Made by a program: the position numbers and the translations under genes. From NCBI RefSeq assembly GCF_036226765.1, contig NZ_CP109017.1, positions 7,503,001 through 7,567,000 on the forward strand: a stretch of DNA of 64,000 nt. The letters run 5' to 3'. Origin of the DNA: Streptomyces sp. NBC_00670. Its GTDB lineage: Bacteria; Actinomycetota; Actinomycetes; Streptomycetales; Streptomycetaceae. Position 1 is the stretch's first letter, and each line of letters starts with the position of its first letter. The notes beneath the pieces are model-generated. The model was given only the letters and a program-made list of their open reading frames with translations. It was not told the DNA's origin and ran no database searches. Positions 16,736 through 25,321 of the stretch are shown here, one piece after another.

Positions 16736-17112
16736 ATCCGACCACGCGTCCCACGCGCGGTGACGCCCCGCTGGGCACGCATGACATCGCGGCCCTGGTG
16801 GCCCGGGACATCCCCGCCGGGGCGTACGTGAATCTGGGCATGGGCCGGCCCACCCTCGTCGCCGACCACCTGCGACCCGGCTCGGGCGTCGTGCTGCACA
16901 CCGAGAACGGCATGCTCAACATGGGCCCGGCCGCCACGGGCGACGACATCGACCCGGACCTGACCGACGCCGGGAAGGTGCCCGTCACCGAGCTGCCCGG
17001 GGCGGCGTACTTCCACCACGCGGACTCCTTCGCCATGATGCGCGGCGGACACCTGGACATCCGCGTCCTGGGCGCCTACCAGGTCTCCGCCGGGGGAGAC
17101 CTGGCCAACTGG
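16732..17112 (+). pseudogene. 3-oxoacid CoA-transferase subunit B relic (3' truncated)
   Basis: The first about 127 residues are intact and include the catalytic glutamate in LHTENGML and the MRGGHLDIRVLGAYQVS motif. After GDLANW the homology stops and unrelated sequence follows, cutting off roughly 90 C-terminal residues. The break is only 36 bp before an operator-rich promoter for another operon, so a second rearrangement endpoint lies here. Confidence 0.8.
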
Positions 17113-17147
17113 CACACCGGGGCACCCTGGCGGTCTTCGCGGAAAGA

Positions 17148-17217
17148 GGGGAGAACGTTCGGTCTTGACAGGTGGGAGTCGAACCATGAAGCTGTGTCAA
17201 GACAGAACGTTCAGTAT
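17148..17217. promoter_or_regulatory. Paired TetR operators forming a large inverted repeat
   Basis: GAACGTTCGGTCTTGACA at 17153-17170 and its inverse at 17195-17212 match at 17 of 18 bases. Each holds the GAACGTTC core also seen at 14817. A perfect -35-like TTGACA lies at 17165-17170, inside the left arm. The pair sits 40 bp before the start of the DUF308-like gene and is the probable repression site of the TetR encoded at 14179-14793. Confidence 0.7.
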
Positions 17218-17252
17218 CGATTCCCCCTCCGTCACAGCCCGAAAGGATCACC

Positions 17253-17834
17253 GTGCCCTCCTTGGACGTGCCGGCCGCCGGCCCCACCGCGGCCGTCGGC
17301 AGCTTCGCGCCGGCCCTGCGCCGGCTCTACCTCGTACGGTTCGGCTTCGCCGTCGTCTGGGCGGCCCTGCTGTTCGCCGACATGTCGCACCTCGGCGCCC
17401 TCGGCATCACCCTGCTCGTTCTCTATCCCCTGTTCGACGTCGCCGCGGCGATCGTCGACGCCCGTTCCTCCGGCGCCGGCGGAACGCTCCGCGGGTTGCA
17501 GACGAACATCGCGATCAGCACCGTCGCCGCGGCCGCCCTCGCCGTCGCCGGTGCCTCGGGAGTGCCGGCCGTCCTGCGTGTGTGGGGTGCCTGGGCCGTC
17601 GTCTCCGGAGCCGTCCAGTTGTTCGTCGGTCTCAGCCGCCGCAAGCGCCGGATGAGCGGCCAGTGGCCGATGATGCTCAGCGGCGGCATCTCCGTACTGG
17701 CCGGAACGCAGTTCTTCCTGGGCGCCTCCGCCTCGGATCCTAAGCTGACCAACCTGGGCGGCTACGCCCTCCTCGGCGGCATCTTCTTCCTCGTCTCGGC
17801 GCTGCGCCTCGGCCGCACCCGCCAGGCGGACTGA
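17253..17834 (+). CDS. DUF308/HdeD-like integral membrane protein
   Basis: A 193-residue protein with about six transmembrane helices (for example LVRFGFAVVWAALLFADMSH and GITLLVLYPLFDVAAAIVDA) and paired repeats like those of DUF308 proteins. The start is GTG at 17253 with AAAGGA close upstream. It is the first gene of an operon: the molybdoenzyme begins 1 base after its stop. Its function is not established; the operon suggests an envelope redox or stress role. Expression is probably controlled by the paired operators just upstream. Confidence 0.8.
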   Translation: MPSLDVPAAGPTAAVGSFAPALRRLYLVRFGFAVVWAALLFADMSHLGALGITLLVLYPLFDVAAAIVDARSSGAGGTLRGLQTNIAISTVAAAALAVAGASGVPAVLRVWGAWAVVSGAVQLFVGLSRRKRRMSGQWPMMLSGGISVLAGTQFFLGASASDPKLTNLGGYALLGGIFFLVSALRLGRTRQAD

Positions 17835-17835
17835 C

Positions 17836-19407
17836 ATGGGCGGCACATCGCTCGACACCCCCGCCAGGACGCGCCCGGCCGGCCGCGTCGGGCGCGTCGC
17901 GCGGGGCGCGCTGGTCGGCCTGGTGGCCGGCGGCGCGGGCCTGGCGGTCGGTGAACTGGTCGCGGTGGCCACGGGGGAGGCCTCCGCGCCGGTGACGGCG
18001 GTCGGGAACTGGGCGATCAGCATCACGCCCACCTGGCTCGAACAGTTCGCGATCCGCAACTTCGGCAGCAACGACAAGACGGTGCTGCTGACCGGCGTCT
18101 ACACGACGATCGGCATGGGGGCGGCCGCCACCGGCGTACTCGCCCGCGCCCGGCCGACCCTCGCGAGCGTGCTGACCGCCGCGTTCGGCGTCGTCGGCGC
18201 GATCGCCGCCGTCACCCGGCCGACGGCGGGCACCAGCTGGCTGTTTCCCTCACTGTGCGCAGGCGTCGCCGCGGCGCTGGTGTTGTGGCGGCTGACCCTC
18301 CTGTCACGCAAGGAGTCGCAGCCGTCCGCGGAGTCGGGCGAGAGGCGCCGCTTCGTGATCGGCGCACTCGGTACGACCGCGGGCGCGCTGGTGGCCGGAT
18401 ACGGCGGCAAGGAGTGGATCGAGAAGCGCTACGACGTCGCGAAGGCGCGCGCCAAGGTGGTGCTGCCGACACCGGCCACCGTGCTGCCCGAACCGCCCGC
18501 CTCGGTGCATGCGAAGGTCCGCGGCCTCGGTCCCTTCTTCACCCCCACCTCGGAGTTCTACCGGGTCGACACGGCACTCGCCGTTCCGCGCGTGGACCCG
18601 AGGGACTGGAAGCTGAGGATCCACGGCATGGTGGACCGCCCGTTCGAGATCACGTTCGACGAACTGCTCTCCTACCGGTTCGAAGAACACGACATGACCC
18701 TGACCTGTGTGTCGAACCCGGTCGGCGGACCGTACGTCGGCAACGCGCGCTGGCTCGGCACGCCGCTTGCGCCCCTGCTGCGCCGCGCCGGTGTCCACCG
18801 TGGAGCGGACATGATCCTGTCCACCTCCACCGACGGGATGACGATCGGCTCGCCGGTCGAAGCGGTGCTCGACGGCCGGCAGGCCATGCTGGCGATCGCG
18901 ATGAACGGCGAGGTGCTGCCGACCCAGCACGGCTTCCCCTGCCGAATGCTGATTCCGGGCCTGTACGGATACGTGTCGGCCACCAAATGGCTGACCGATC
19001 TGCACCTCACCACCTTCGCGGCCTCCGACGCGTACTGGACACCACGCGGCTACTCGCCGCAGGCCCCGGTCAAGACCGCGTCCCGGATCGACGTGCCGCG
19101 GAGCGGGGCGACGGTTCCGGCCGGAACCGTGACGCTCGCCGGGACGGCCTGGGCCACCCACCGCGGCGTCGCCGCCGTGGAGGTGCGGATCGACAACGGT
19201 CCCTGGCGGGAGGCGACGCTGACGGCGGCGGACACCCCGGACACCTGGCGGCAGTGGTCGTACGAGTGGACGAACGCGCCCAAGGGTTCGCACAAGGTCG
19301 GGGTGCGCGCGACCGACGCCACCGGCGCCGTGCAGACCTCCGCCGTCCAGGGCGTGGTGCCGAACGGCGCCACCGGCCACCACACCCTCACCGTCGAGGT
19401 CTCCTGA
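17836..19407 (+). CDS. Membrane-anchored molybdopterin oxidoreductase (sulfite-oxidase fold)
   Basis: A 523-residue protein. Residues 1-170 hold about five transmembrane helices. A sulfite-oxidase-type molybdopterin domain follows (about 230-400) with the Mo-ligand cysteine Cys291 in LTCVSNPVGG and the RMLIPGLYGYVSATKWL segment. The C-terminal Mo-co dimerisation domain (about 415-523) includes GTAWATHRGVAAVEVRIDNG. Such proteins reduce or oxidise small sulfur or sulfoxide substrates at the outer face of the membrane. It lies in a tight operon with the DUF308-like gene before it and a lipoprotein after it. The electron partner is not visible. Confidence 0.9.
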   Translation: MGGTSLDTPARTRPAGRVGRVARGALVGLVAGGAGLAVGELVAVATGEASAPVTAVGNWAISITPTWLEQFAIRNFGSNDKTVLLTGVYTTIGMGAAATGVLARARPTLASVLTAAFGVVGAIAAVTRPTAGTSWLFPSLCAGVAAALVLWRLTLLSRKESQPSAESGERRRFVIGALGTTAGALVAGYGGKEWIEKRYDVAKARAKVVLPTPATVLPEPPASVHAKVRGLGPFFTPTSEFYRVDTALAVPRVDPRDWKLRIHGMVDRPFEITFDELLSYRFEEHDMTLTCVSNPVGGPYVGNARWLGTPLAPLLRRAGVHRGADMILSTSTDGMTIGSPVEAVLDGRQAMLAIAMNGEVLPTQHGFPCRMLIPGLYGYVSATKWLTDLHLTTFAASDAYWTPRGYSPQAPVKTASRIDVPRSGATVPAGTVTLAGTAWATHRGVAAVEVRIDNGPWREATLTAADTPDTWRQWSYEWTNAPKGSHKVGVRATDATGAVQTSAVQGVVPNGATGHHTLTVEVS

Positions 19408-19511
19408 CGGCCACGACCGGCGGCGTGCCCATGCTTCCGCGAGCCGGTCCACCTCACCACCACGACTCGCGACGACCACATCTCGCGTCGCACTCACACA
19501 CAAGGATGGTC

Positions 19512-20075
19512 ATGCTCCGTACGACTTCCCTGCGCACGCTCGGCCTCGGCCTCTCCCTCGCCGCCCTGGCGACGTTCGCGGCAGCATGCGGTGACTCCTC
19601 CGACGACTCGTCGTCCACCGGTGCGAAGACGGCGTCCACGGCGCCGGACTCGGGTGCGAAGCCGGACGCGGGAGCGGCGCCGGACCCGGGTGCGAAGTCG
19701 GACCCGGGATCCGAACTGGTCCTGAAGACCGCGAAGGGCAGCGCCGGCATCTGGCTCACCGACACGGCCGGGCGCACGCTGTACCTGAACACCGACGACA
19801 AGAAGACGGCGTCCCACTGCTACGACGCGTGCGCCAAGAAGTGGCCGCCGCTCACGACGACCAAGCCGGTGACCGTGACCGGCAAGTACACCGTGCCGAG
19901 CAGCCTGGGCACCATCAAGCGGACCGACGGCACGAAGCAGGTCACCTACGGAGGCCACCCGCTGTACTACTACACAGGCGACACCGAGCCCCACCAGATC
20001 AAGGGCCAGGGCGTCGACAACAAGTGGTTCCTCATCGGACCCATCGCCAACATCATGAACGGCTCCAAGCCGTAA
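19512..20075 (+). CDS. Secreted-repeat lipoprotein
   Basis: A 187-residue lipoprotein. The signal peptide ends in a lipobox with Cys26 (LATFAAAC), followed by a Ser/Asp linker and a low-complexity Ala/Pro/Asp/Gly/Lys stretch. Two copies of the actinobacterial secreted repeat follow (TAKGSAGIWLTDTAGRTLYL ... CYDACAKKWPPLTT, and VTYGGHPLYYYTGDTEPHQI). The family has no firm function but is often found next to membrane redox proteins, as here. The ATG at 19512 has AAGGA at good spacing; ATG 19506 is too close. A strong terminator follows. Confidence 0.88.
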   Translation: MLRTTSLRTLGLGLSLAALATFAAACGDSSDDSSSTGAKTASTAPDSGAKPDAGAAPDPGAKSDPGSELVLKTAKGSAGIWLTDTAGRTLYLNTDDKKTASHCYDACAKKWPPLTTTKPVTVTGKYTVPSSLGTIKRTDGTKQVTYGGHPLYYYTGDTEPHQIKGQGVDNKWFLIGPIANIMNGSKP

Positions 20076-20104
20076 CAACCACCCGTGTGCGCAGGGTAGT
20101 TCCT

Positions 20105-20137
20105 CCGGGCCCGCTGGTGAACCACCAGCGGGCCCGG
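20105..20137 (+). terminator. 15-bp perfect stem-loop
   Basis: CCGGGCCCGCTGGTG at 20105-20119 pairs perfectly with 20123-20137 around AAC. It lies 30 bp after the lipoprotein stop and closes the three-gene operon. Confidence 0.85.
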
Positions 20138-20156
20138 GCACGAACGGTGGCGGTGT

Positions 20157-20610
20157 TCACGCCTCCGCGTCGGTGGCGACCCGGTAGCAGTCGCTGCCCA
20201 GCACCAGCTTCATCGGGGCCGGCCCCCGGGACACGCTGTCGATCACCTTCGCCGCGACCTCGACCGGATCGCCCGGCACCGGAACGGCCGTGTCCTTTCG
20301 GTGACGTCGAGATGCCCGAGCCAGAACCGGTCCCCGTATCTCGCCCGCAGGTCGTCGACCGCCCCCTTCCACCGGACCGTTGCGGGTCTGCCGGCCGGCC
20401 ACGGCCCGCGCCGGGTGCCGGTACAGCGACGTACTGGCCGCCAACCGTCCGGCCCGGGTCCTGTCGCCGGGCCTGGAGTCGGGAATCAACCGGCTGCATA
20501 CGGCATCCGCAGGTCGGCCCGATGGAACCCCTGGTCGAAAAGCCGCCCGGCGGTGCTCTTTTCACATCCCACACTGCTGAATGCCAGCACCAGTAGCTGT
20601 TGGATTTCTG
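20157..20610 (-). pseudogene. SDR relic with catalytic core deleted
   Basis: Pieces of a short-chain dehydrogenase survive on the minus strand: a worn cofactor-region stretch (LVLAFSSVGCEKSTAGRLFD near 20590), DDLRARYGDRFWLGHLDVTE near 20340, and the C-terminal AAKVIDSVSRGPAPMKLVLG ... CYRVATDAEA to the stop at 20157. The catalytic Tyr-Lys region between the second and third pieces is missing and frames change. It lies divergent to the intact aldo/keto reductase. Confidence 0.6.
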
Positions 20611-20713
20611 GATCAGTGATTTCTAGAGTGAGCGGGCGACGTCGCACGGCACCGTCTCCGCGCGAAGACGTCCAGGAGAAACACGCACAAGGATGTCCAG
20701 GAGGAGGGAACTC

Positions 20714-21571
20714 ATGCGGCAGCGCACCATCGGTGAGCGGACCGTCTCCGCGGTCGGCCTCGGCGGGATGCCGATGTCGATCGAGGGGCGCCCGGACGCA
20801 CAGCGTTCGATCGCCACGATTCACGCCGCGCTCGACGCCGGCGTCACCCTGATCGACACGGCCGACGCCTACCACCGCGACGCGCACGAGGTCGGCCACA
20901 ACGAGGAACTCATCGCCCGGGCGCTGCGCGAGTACGGCGCGGGCGCCGCCGACGTGCTCGTGGCGACGAAGGGCGGTCACCTGCGCCCCGGCGACGGATC
21001 GTGGACGCGCAACGGAGACCCGCAGTACCTCAAGCGCGCGGCGAAGGAGTCCGCCCGCCGGCTCGGCGTCGACGCGATCGGCCTCTACCAGTTCCACCGC
21101 CCCGACCCCGCCGTGCCCTACGCCGACTCCGTCGGCGCGCTCCGCGAGCTGCTGGAGGAGGGCGTGATCCTGATGGCCGGCATCTCCAACGCCGACATCA
21201 CCCGGATCGACGTGGCCCGCGAGGTGCTCGGCGGCCGGCTCGTGTCGGTGCAGAACCAGTTCTCGCCCGCGTTCCGCTCCAGCCTGCCGGAGCTCGAGCA
21301 CTGCGCCGACCTCGGTATCGCGTTCCTGCCGTGGAGCCCGCTGGGCGGCATCGGCAACGCGAAGGACCTCGCGGAGCGCCACGGAGCGTTCCAGCAGGTC
21401 GCCGACGAGACCGGCGCGAGCGTCCACCGGGTCGCCCTCGCGTGGGAGCTCGCGCTGGCACCCGTCGTCATCCCGATCCCCGGCGCCTCGCGCCCCGAGA
21501 GCATCCGTGACTCGGCCGCCGCGGCCGACCTCGAACTCACGGCCGACCAGATCGCACGCCTGTCCGCCTGA
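20714..21571 (+). CDS. Aldo/keto reductase
   Basis: A 285-residue (beta/alpha)8 reductase. The catalytic tetrad is visible as Asp and Tyr in LIDTADAYH, Lys in VLVATKGG and His in LYQFHRPDP. The NADPH site near the C-terminus reads PIPGASRPESI. It reduces aldehydes or ketones, or oxidises alcohols, with NADP(H). AGGAGG lies 7-8 bases before the ATG at 20714; an upstream in-frame ATG at 20693 lacks a ribosome site. A second aldo/keto reductase follows after a short repeat array. Confidence 0.92.
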   Translation: MRQRTIGERTVSAVGLGGMPMSIEGRPDAQRSIATIHAALDAGVTLIDTADAYHRDAHEVGHNEELIARALREYGAGAADVLVATKGGHLRPGDGSWTRNGDPQYLKRAAKESARRLGVDAIGLYQFHRPDPAVPYADSVGALRELLEEGVILMAGISNADITRIDVAREVLGGRLVSVQNQFSPAFRSSLPELEHCADLGIAFLPWSPLGGIGNAKDLAERHGAFQQVADETGASVHRVALAWELALAPVVIPIPGASRPESIRDSAAAADLELTADQIARLSA

Positions 21572-21584
21572 CGCGTCCAGGCCA

Positions 21585-21659
21585 CGCACCTCACAGGCCG
21601 CGCACCTCCAGGTCACACACCTCCAAGCCACACACCTCCAAGCCACACACCTCCAAGCC
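21585..21659. repeat. 15-bp tandem repeat between two aldo/keto reductase genes
   Basis: Three exact units ACACACCTCCAAGCC at 21615-21659 are preceded by two degenerate units at 21585-21614. The array fills the spacer before the second reductase and ends about 16 bp before its start, placing it in the 5' leader if the genes are co-transcribed. Confidence 0.85.
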
Positions 21660-21675
21660 ACACCGAAAGAGCCAT

Positions 21676-22608
21676 ATGAAGACCTTCACCCTGCCCGGCA
21701 CCGACATGGTGGTCCCGAACGTCGTCCTCGGTCTGATGCGCATCCAGGAGATGAGCGACGAGGCGGTGCGCACGCTCGTGCACACGGCGCGCGACGCCGG
21801 CATCACCTTCCTCGACCACGCGGACGTGTACGGCTCGGACACGCACGGCTGCGAGCGCCGGTTCGCGGAAGCACTGGGACTCAGCTCGTCGGAGCGCGAA
21901 CAGTTCGTCATCCAGTCCAAGGCCGGCATCGTGCGGGACGGCCCGTACTTCGACTTCTCCCACGAGCACATCGTGCGGTCGGTGAACGGCTCGCTCGAGG
22001 CGCTCGGCACCGACTACCTCGACATCCTGCTGCTGCACCGCCCCGACGCGCTCGTCGAGCCGGAGGAGGTGGCCCGCGCCTTCGACGAGCTGTCGGCGGC
22101 GGGCAAGGTGCGTGCCTTCGGCGTCTCCAACCAGACGCCCCGGCAGCTCGACCTGCTGCGCAAGTACGTCCGGCAGCCGATCGTCGCCAACCAGTTGCAG
22201 CTGTCGATCACCCACGCGCCGATGATCGCGCAGGGTGTCGCCGCGAACATGCAGGGCCTGGACCAGTCGCTCGTGCGTGACGACGGAATCGTCGACTACT
22301 GCCGCCTGCACGACATCACCATCCAGGCGTGGTCGCCCTTCCAGGCCGGGTTCTTCGACGGCCCGTTCATCGGCTCCGAGCGCCATCCCGAGCTGAACGC
22401 CGTGATCGACCGGCTGAGCGAGAAGTACGGCGTGCCGGCCGAGGCGATCGCGGTCGCCTGGATCACGCGCCACCCCGCGCGGATGCAGGTGGTGCTGGGC
22501 ACCACCACACCGGAGCGGGTCACGGCCGCCGCGCTCGGCTCGGACCTCCCGCTCACCCGCTCCGAGTGGTACGAACTGTTCCGCGCCGCCGGCTACACGG
22601 TGCCGTAA
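21676..22608 (+). CDS. Aldo/keto reductase (YdhF-like)
   Basis: A 310-residue enzyme of the aldo/keto reductase superfamily. Asp and Tyr are in FLDHADVYG, Lys in FVIQSKAGI and His in ILLLHRPDAL. The region AWSPFQAGFFDGPFIG and the cofactor segment VVLGTTTPERV match the YdhF/general oxidoreductase branch. AAAGAGCC before the ATG is a modest ribosome site. It probably shares a transcript with the reductase upstream and ends in a strong hairpin. Confidence 0.9.
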   Translation: MKTFTLPGTDMVVPNVVLGLMRIQEMSDEAVRTLVHTARDAGITFLDHADVYGSDTHGCERRFAEALGLSSSEREQFVIQSKAGIVRDGPYFDFSHEHIVRSVNGSLEALGTDYLDILLLHRPDALVEPEEVARAFDELSAAGKVRAFGVSNQTPRQLDLLRKYVRQPIVANQLQLSITHAPMIAQGVAANMQGLDQSLVRDDGIVDYCRLHDITIQAWSPFQAGFFDGPFIGSERHPELNAVIDRLSEKYGVPAEAIAVAWITRHPARMQVVLGTTTPERVTAAALGSDLPLTRSEWYELFRAAGYTVP

Positions 22609-22652
22609 CCGTCGTCCACTCCCGGGACGCTCTGCGCAGCCGACGGCTGACG

Positions 22653-22685
22653 CCGCCCCCGGCCCATGCCCTGGGCCGGGGGCGG
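22653..22685. terminator. 13-bp stem-loop between convergent genes
   Basis: CCGCCCCCGGCCC at 22653-22665 pairs perfectly with 22673-22685 around 7 bases. It lies between the convergent reductase (+) and SDR (-) and can serve both. Confidence 0.8.
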
Positions 22686-22726
22686 TCTCGCGGTGCCGTG
22701 CCGCCGGGGCCGAGGCGTCCGTCCCC

Positions 22727-23455
22727 TCAGGCCGCCATCAGCGCCGCCAGGGCTCGGTCCATCGCGGCGTTCAGCTCTTCCGGCGCCAGGGGCAGCCGCG
22801 ACTTGACGTCCCGGCTCCACTGGTCGGCGAGAACCTCGGCGCAGCCGGCCTCGACCCCGTCGAGCGCCGCGTCGGCCAGGTCCGACGGAGCGATCTTGGC
22901 CACGGGCCAGCCCGCGGCCATGTCGGTGTCGGCCAGGCCGAGGTGCACCGCCGTGACGAGCGTGCCCTGCTCGGCCAGCTCCAGACGGACGCCGTTGGTC
23001 ATGGCCCAGGCGGCGGCCTTGGACAGGTGATACGCGCCGGCACCCCTGCCCCCGAACCACGACATGGCGGAGAGGACGTTGACGATCGCGCCCCCGCCGT
23101 TCCCGGCGAGCGCCGGCGCGAACGCCCGGATCATCTCCAGGTGGCCGAACATGTTGGTCTCCAGTTCGTGCCGCACCGCGTCCGGCGAACCGGTCACCAG
23201 ATCGGCACCCGTGCTGACACCCGCGTTGTTGATCAGCAGTGAGACGTCCGGGGCGGCCTCGGCGGTGGCCCGCACGGATGCGGGGTCGGTGATGTCGAGG
23301 GGCAGCACCTCGACGCCGGGCAGGTCCACGGTCTCCGGCCGGCGGGCCGTCGCGTAGACCTTGCGGGCGCCCCGTTCGAGCAGACGCTGGGAAAAGGCGC
23401 GGCCCAGGCCGCGGTTGGCGCCGGTGACAAGGGCGACGGAGTTGTTGATGTCCAT
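22727..23455 (-). CDS. Short-chain dehydrogenase/reductase
   Basis: A 242-residue classical SDR. The cofactor motif is TGANRGLG, followed by LLINNAGV, catalytic Ser in NVLSAMS and Tyr/Lys in AYHLSKAA. A basic residue in ATARRP after the second strand suggests NADP(H). The C-terminus is somewhat longer than usual (ADQWSRDVKSRLP). It is divergent from a MerR regulator, with an inverted repeat between them, so it is probably a MerR-controlled detoxification enzyme. Confidence 0.92.
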   Translation of the reverse strand: MDINNSVALVTGANRGLGRAFSQRLLERGARKVYATARRPETVDLPGVEVLPLDITDPASVRATAEAAPDVSLLINNAGVSTGADLVTGSPDAVRHELETNMFGHLEMIRAFAPALAGNGGGAIVNVLSAMSWFGGRGAGAYHLSKAAAWAMTNGVRLELAEQGTLVTAVHLGLADTDMAAGWPVAKIAPSDLADAALDGVEAGCAEVLADQWSRDVKSRLPLAPEELNAAMDRALAALMAA

Positions 23456-23472
23456 GCCCGGTACGCTAAAAG

Positions 23473-23488
23473 CTGACGCCAACGTCAG
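23473..23488. promoter_or_regulatory. Dyad operator between SDR and MerR genes
   Basis: CTGACG (23473-23478) and CGTCAG (23483-23488) form a dyad around CCAA in the 75-bp divergent spacer. MerR proteins bind such dyads between stretched -35 and -10 elements, so the site is likely that of the adjacent regulator. Confidence 0.6.
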
Positions 23489-23530
23489 AGGCAAGTGCCG
23501 ATCATCAGACCCGGGGTGAGAGGAATCACC

Positions 23531-23908
23531 ATGTCTGCCACAGTGGACGCGACCGAGCGGCTGATCCGCATCGGCGAGGTGGCACGGGGCGCCGGTGTCT
23601 CCGTGCGCGCCGTGCGCTACTACGAGCAGCAGGGGCTGCTCACCCCGGAGCGCAGCCCGTCGGGCCAGCGCCTGTACCGGCAGGACGCCATCCCGCTGGT
23701 CCGTTTCTTCCAGCAGATGTACGCCGCCGGCCTGACCAGCCGACGGATCACCGAACTCCTTCCGTGCTGGGACGCCGGACACACCGACGCCGACCAACGA
23801 GCCATGCTGCGCGTCGAACGCGAGCGCATCCAGGCCAAGATCGAAGACCTGCAGGCCGCCCGGGACCGCCTCGACGAGGTCATCGCCCTCACGGACACGC
23901 ACCCTTGA
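23531..23908 (+). CDS. MerR-family regulator
   Basis: A 125-residue MerR protein. The winged HTH reads RIGEVARGAGVSVRAVRYYE then QQGLLTPERSPSGQRLYRQD. It ends in the long dimerisation helix (RERIQAKIEDLQAARDRLDE). No cysteine cluster is present, so it is unlikely to be a metal sensor and is closer to SoxR-like or small-molecule-responsive members. GAGGA precedes the ATG. It is divergent from and probably regulates the SDR. Confidence 0.9.
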   Translation: MSATVDATERLIRIGEVARGAGVSVRAVRYYEQQGLLTPERSPSGQRLYRQDAIPLVRFFQQMYAAGLTSRRITELLPCWDAGHTDADQRAMLRVERERIQAKIEDLQAARDRLDEVIALTDTHP

Positions 23909-24064
23909 CGTCCTTTTTCGCCAACGCCGCGCGCTGCGTATGGGAGTCTCCGAGGCCGGTAGAGATACCGGACCTGGTGCCCAGCGGCCGGCGGGTGGAC
24001 GAGGCGGCGCAGTCGGGTGGAACAGCCGGACGGAGCCCGCCGGCAGCCTGCCGGCCAGGGCGGG

Positions 24065-25321
24065 TCACCTTTCCCGATGGGCGCGGGTCGGGAAGCTGCG
24101 TTGGATCCGCCGGGTCGCTGTGGAGAGGAGTTCGGTGGTGACAAGGGATACGACCACGGCGAGGATGATGAGGGGGAGGGGGCCGGTGTGGCGCACCAGC
24201 AGGGCGACGAGTACGACCGAGCTGACCGGCAGGCGCAGTGCCGCGCAGGACGTCGCGGCCATGCCCGCGGCCATCGCCGGGATCACGCCATACCCGGGGA
24301 GCGGTGCGAGCAGCACGCCGGCCGCGCCGCCGAGGAACAGCGCGGGGAAGATCGGGCCGCCGCGCAGGCTGCCCAGGCTCAGCGCGTAGGCCGCGCCCTT
24401 GAACGCCAGCACCGCGATCAACGCGCCGACCGGCCAGGAGTGCGGGTCCTTGGCGAGCCCGGCCAGTGCGGACTGCCCGGACAGCGCGGCCTCGGCGGGT
24501 GAGCGTCCGGTGGCGAGGGCATAGAGCGTGACGCATCCGGCCACGGCTGCGGCGCATACCGCGATCAGCGGCCAGGAGCGGGATGTCGTCTGCGCCGCGA
24601 TACGTCGGCCGAGTGCGAGCGTGAAGTGCATCGCGATGGCGAGGGCCGCGGCCATCAGCACGGACCAGACCACGTCACCGGTGTCCAGGCGCGGAGGGTC
24701 GGGAAGACGGAGGGCGAGACTCTCGATGTGCAGCCCGGTCCAGCGGCCGAAGCCGGTGAAGACGATCGAGCCGATGCCGCTTGCCAGCAGCGCCGGCAGC
24801 ATCACGGCGAACAGTTGCGGGCCGCCCACTCCGGCGATCTCCATGAGCAGGATCGCGCCGACCAGTGGATTGCCGAAGATCGCCGAGATGGCCGCCGATG
24901 AGCCCGCGGCGGCCATCATCTGGTTGCTTCCCCTGGTGGCCGGAGCCCGGGCCAGGTCGCGGAAGAGCAGCGACAGTCCGCCGCCGAGGGCGATCAGCGG
25001 TGCCTCGGGGCCGAGCACCACGCCCCACGGCAGGGCGCAGGCGGCTGCCAGCACCACCCCGGGTACGGCAGCCTTGGACGCGCCGCCGAGCTGCAGCCCG
25101 TCGGCGGGCACGTGTCCGCCCTGTCCGGGCAGGTGGCGCACCACGAGCGTCACGCCCACCGCCGGCACCACTGCCATCGGCAGCGCCCACCACCACGGCG
25201 GGTCGGCCCACCCGGCGTCATGTGGCCAGGCCACCCAGATCAGGTGCTGCAGTTCATGCAGGCCGGCGAGGAAGAAGAACGCCAGCAGCGATACGGGGAT
25301 GCCGATGACGCCGCAGAACAC
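24065..25321 (-). CDS. ClC-type chloride channel/antiporter, start uncertain
   Basis: A polytopic protein of at least 418 residues with about ten hydrophobic helices. It contains the ClC signature GPEAP in VVLGPEAPLIALGG (the gating glutamate) and repeat-two motifs such as GGPIFPALFLGGAAG. Family members exchange chloride for protons. The only standard start in frame that I find is GTG 25321, which sits at the beginning of the first helix. Protein-like sequence (ASLAETLRRPGYLRALV) continues in frame upstream to a TAG near 25500 without an ATG or GTG, so the true start may be lost or non-standard. It is monocistronic. Confidence 0.8.
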   Translation of the reverse strand: MFCGVIGIPVSLLAFFFLAGLHELQHLIWVAWPHDAGWADPPWWWALPMAVVPAVGVTLVVRHLPGQGGHVPADGLQLGGASKAAVPGVVLAAACALPWGVVLGPEAPLIALGGGLSLLFRDLARAPATRGSNQMMAAAGSSAAISAIFGNPLVGAILLMEIAGVGGPQLFAVMLPALLASGIGSIVFTGFGRWTGLHIESLALRLPDPPRLDTGDVVWSVLMAAALAIAMHFTLALGRRIAAQTTSRSWPLIAVCAAAVAGCVTLYALATGRSPAEAALSGQSALAGLAKDPHSWPVGALIAVLAFKGAAYALSLGSLRGGPIFPALFLGGAAGVLLAPLPGYGVIPAMAAGMAATSCAALRLPVSSVVLVALLVRHTGPLPLIILAVVVSLVTTELLSTATRRIQRSFPTRAHRER

